From: Pseudomonas indica NBRC 103045
Lineage (GTDB): Bacteria > Pseudomonadota > Gammaproteobacteria > Pseudomonadales > Pseudomonadaceae
Direction: 5' to 3'
DNA length: 55,214 nt
Assembly: GCF_002091635.1 (NCBI RefSeq)
Contig: NZ_BDAC01000027.1
Location: 1-55,214 of the forward strand
Shown: piece after piece, positions 54,213-55,214 of the stretch
Layout: each line of letters opens with the position of its first letter
Position numbering within the stretch: position 1 is the stretch's first letter
Translations under genes and position numbers: made by a program
Notes under the pieces: model-generated
What the model saw: only the letters and a program-made list of their open reading frames with translations
Database searches by the model: none
Told to the model about the DNA's origin: nothing

Positions 54213-54989
54213 ATGCCCCGATTCGCCGCCAACCTCAGCATGCTGTTCAACGACGTGCCCTTCCTCGAACGCTTCGGCCGCGCCGCCGCCGCCGGTTTCA
54301 AGGGCGTCGAGTACCTGTTCCCCTACGAGTACGCCCCGGCCGAACTGGCCGAGCGCTTGCAGACCCATGGTTTGGCCCAGGTGCTGTTCAACCTGCCGCC
54401 GGGCGATTTCGCCGCCGGCGAGCGTGGCCTGGCGGCATTGCCGGGTCGTGAGTCGGAGTTCCGCGAAAGCGTCGATCGCGCCATCGAATATGCCCGGGCC
54501 CTCGGCTGTCCGCGCCTGCATGCCATGGCCGGACTGGTGACCGACGAAAGCCAGCGCCCGCGCATGCGCGAAACCTATCTGGAAAACTTGCGCTATTCCG
54601 CGCGGCGCCTGGCCGAACACGGGCTGACCCTGCTGATCGAGCCGATCAACACGCGCAGCATCCCGGGCTATTTCATCAACCGGCAGGCCGAGGCCCACGC
54701 CATCCTGGCCGAGCTGGGCGAACCCAACCTGCGGGTGCAGTTGGATTTCTTCCATGCGCAGATCATGGAGGGCGACCTGACCGCCACCTTCAAGCGCTTC
54801 CAGGCCGGGGTCGGCCATATCCAGATCGCCGGCGTGCCGGATCGCCACGAGCCGGATACCGGCGAGGTGAACTATCCGTACCTGTTCCGCCTGCTCGACG
54901 AAGCCGGTTACGACGGCTGGATCGGCTGCGAGTACAACCCGCGCGGCCTGACCGAAGACGGCCTCGGCTGGTTCGTGCCCTGGCGCTGA
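54213..54989 (+). CDS. otnI: 2-oxo-tetronate isomerase
   Basis: A 258-residue TIM-barrel isomerase of the hydroxypyruvate isomerase family. Metal-binding acids are in LIEPINTR and IGCEYNPRG. It converts 2-oxo- to 3-oxo-tetronate for OtnK. Two ATGs, 54207 and 54213, are close; 54213 is preferred because GGTGAG ends seven bases upstream of it. A terminator at 55017 ends the operon. Confidence 0.9.
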   Translation: MPRFAANLSMLFNDVPFLERFGRAAAAGFKGVEYLFPYEYAPAELAERLQTHGLAQVLFNLPPGDFAAGERGLAALPGRESEFRESVDRAIEYARALGCPRLHAMAGLVTDESQRPRMRETYLENLRYSARRLAEHGLTLLIEPINTRSIPGYFINRQAEAHAILAELGEPNLRVQLDFFHAQIMEGDLTATFKRFQAGVGHIQIAGVPDRHEPDTGEVNYPYLFRLLDEAGYDGWIGCEYNPRGLTEDGLGWFVPWR

Positions 54990-55016
54990 TCGCTTCCCGC
55001 TGTCCACGTGTCCCTT

Positions 55017-55047
55017 GCCCGACCGGCTTGCCGGCCGGGCGTTTTTT
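55017..55047 (+). terminator. Terminator of the otn operon
   Basis: GCCCG-A-CCGGC pairs with GCCGG-C-CGGGC around TT, with one internal mismatch, followed by GTTTTTT. It starts 28 bases after the otnI stop. Confidence 0.9.
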
Positions 55048-55084
55048 GCTCTGCCTGTGTTAAGTGTTGCTGGAGATCCTGAGC

Positions 55085-55214
55085 CCAACCGATTACTGAG
55101 TTTCCCAGAAACCTCTTGTTTCGCCCCCCGACGAGTTACTTCTGGCAGTCGCCCCAGAAGGTAACCAAGAGGGCTTGCCCCGGCATCCGGGCCTCGCTTC
55201 GCTCGACTTCCCTC
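55085..55214. repeat. Start of a dispersed intergenic repeat, cut by the window
   Basis: The stretch with ACTTCTGG..CCCCAGAAGGTAACC and GGGCTTGCCCCGGCATCCGG is of a type I recall as repeated in many Pseudomonas genomes. CTTCTGG/CCAGAAG (55139-55160) forms a hairpin. It runs off the window, so its full extent is not seen. Confidence 0.5.

Overview
The window is high-GC DNA from a Pseudomonas, most likely a member of the P. aeruginosa group. Evidence for this is the gabD-gabT pair, the sbp-cysTWA-oscA operon, the PAS-GGDEF-EAL gene next to desA, the OprD-family porin and the REP/RAYT element. Gene order resembles the PA0265-PA0286 part of P. aeruginosa as I remember it, with extra blocks inserted. 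I could not run any search, so all names rest on motifs and family recognition.

Layout. 0.4-5.7 kb: tRNA-Arg(CCG), the GABA pathway genes gabD and gabT, an HDOD signalling protein and a small membrane protein. 5.9-10.1 kb: an arsenic biotransformation operon, arsS-like radical SAM, ArsM methyltransferase, and a TVP38 membrane domain fused to a flavoprotein disulfide reductase. 10.1-15.9 kb: a lipid-redox block with rubredoxin, flavodoxin-like quinone reductase and fatty acid desaturase on one strand; AraC regulator, FAD oxidoreductase and a chemoreceptor on the other. 15.9-22.0 kb: a REP-associated tyrosine transposase between two inverted REPs, a Crp/Fnr regulator, an Mpo1-like protein, and two small divergent regulator/target loci, each with a near-perfect palindromic operator.

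22.1-33.4 kb: a sulfur acquisition island. It holds the sulfate transporter (cysA, cysW, cysT, sbp) with oscA, a MetQ-like binding protein, a trans-sulfuration PLP enzyme, a cystine ABC transporter and D-cysteine desulfhydrase, followed by a Nei-type glycosylase. Ten of these genes lie between two inverted copies of a composite intergenic repeat. A 21-codon ORF with a strong ribosome binding site and a Cys-Ser-Cys motif precedes sbp and may be a cysteine-sensing leader peptide.

33.4-36.7 kb: a PAS-GGDEF-EAL protein and the desA desaturase. 36.7-43.3 kb: a sulfide/persulfide handling cluster with OsmC, a BigR-type ArsR repressor, two half-size YeeE/YedE transporters, DUF2892, persulfide dioxygenase, a sulfurtransferase-SQR fusion and a SulP transporter. 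A 24-bp palindrome sits at the BigR promoter. 43.5-48.0 kb: a PAS-GGDEF cyclase, an alpha/beta hydrolase, an AAA+ protein resembling sigma-54 activators but lacking both the GAFTGA loop and the DNA-binding domain, and an OprD-family porin behind a clear sigma-54 promoter with upstream repeated sites. 48.0-55.0 kb: a complete four-carbon acid sugar (tetronate) pathway with GntP permease, DenD, FadR-type regulator, LtnD, OtnK, OtnC and OtnI.

The genes point to a versatile soil or water bacterium with large investment in sulfur scavenging, sulfide detoxification, arsenic modification and use of uncommon carbon sources. The least explained items are the candidate Cys leader, the AAA+ protein next to a sigma-54 promoter, the TVP38-flavoprotein fusion, and the desaturase-rubredoxin module.
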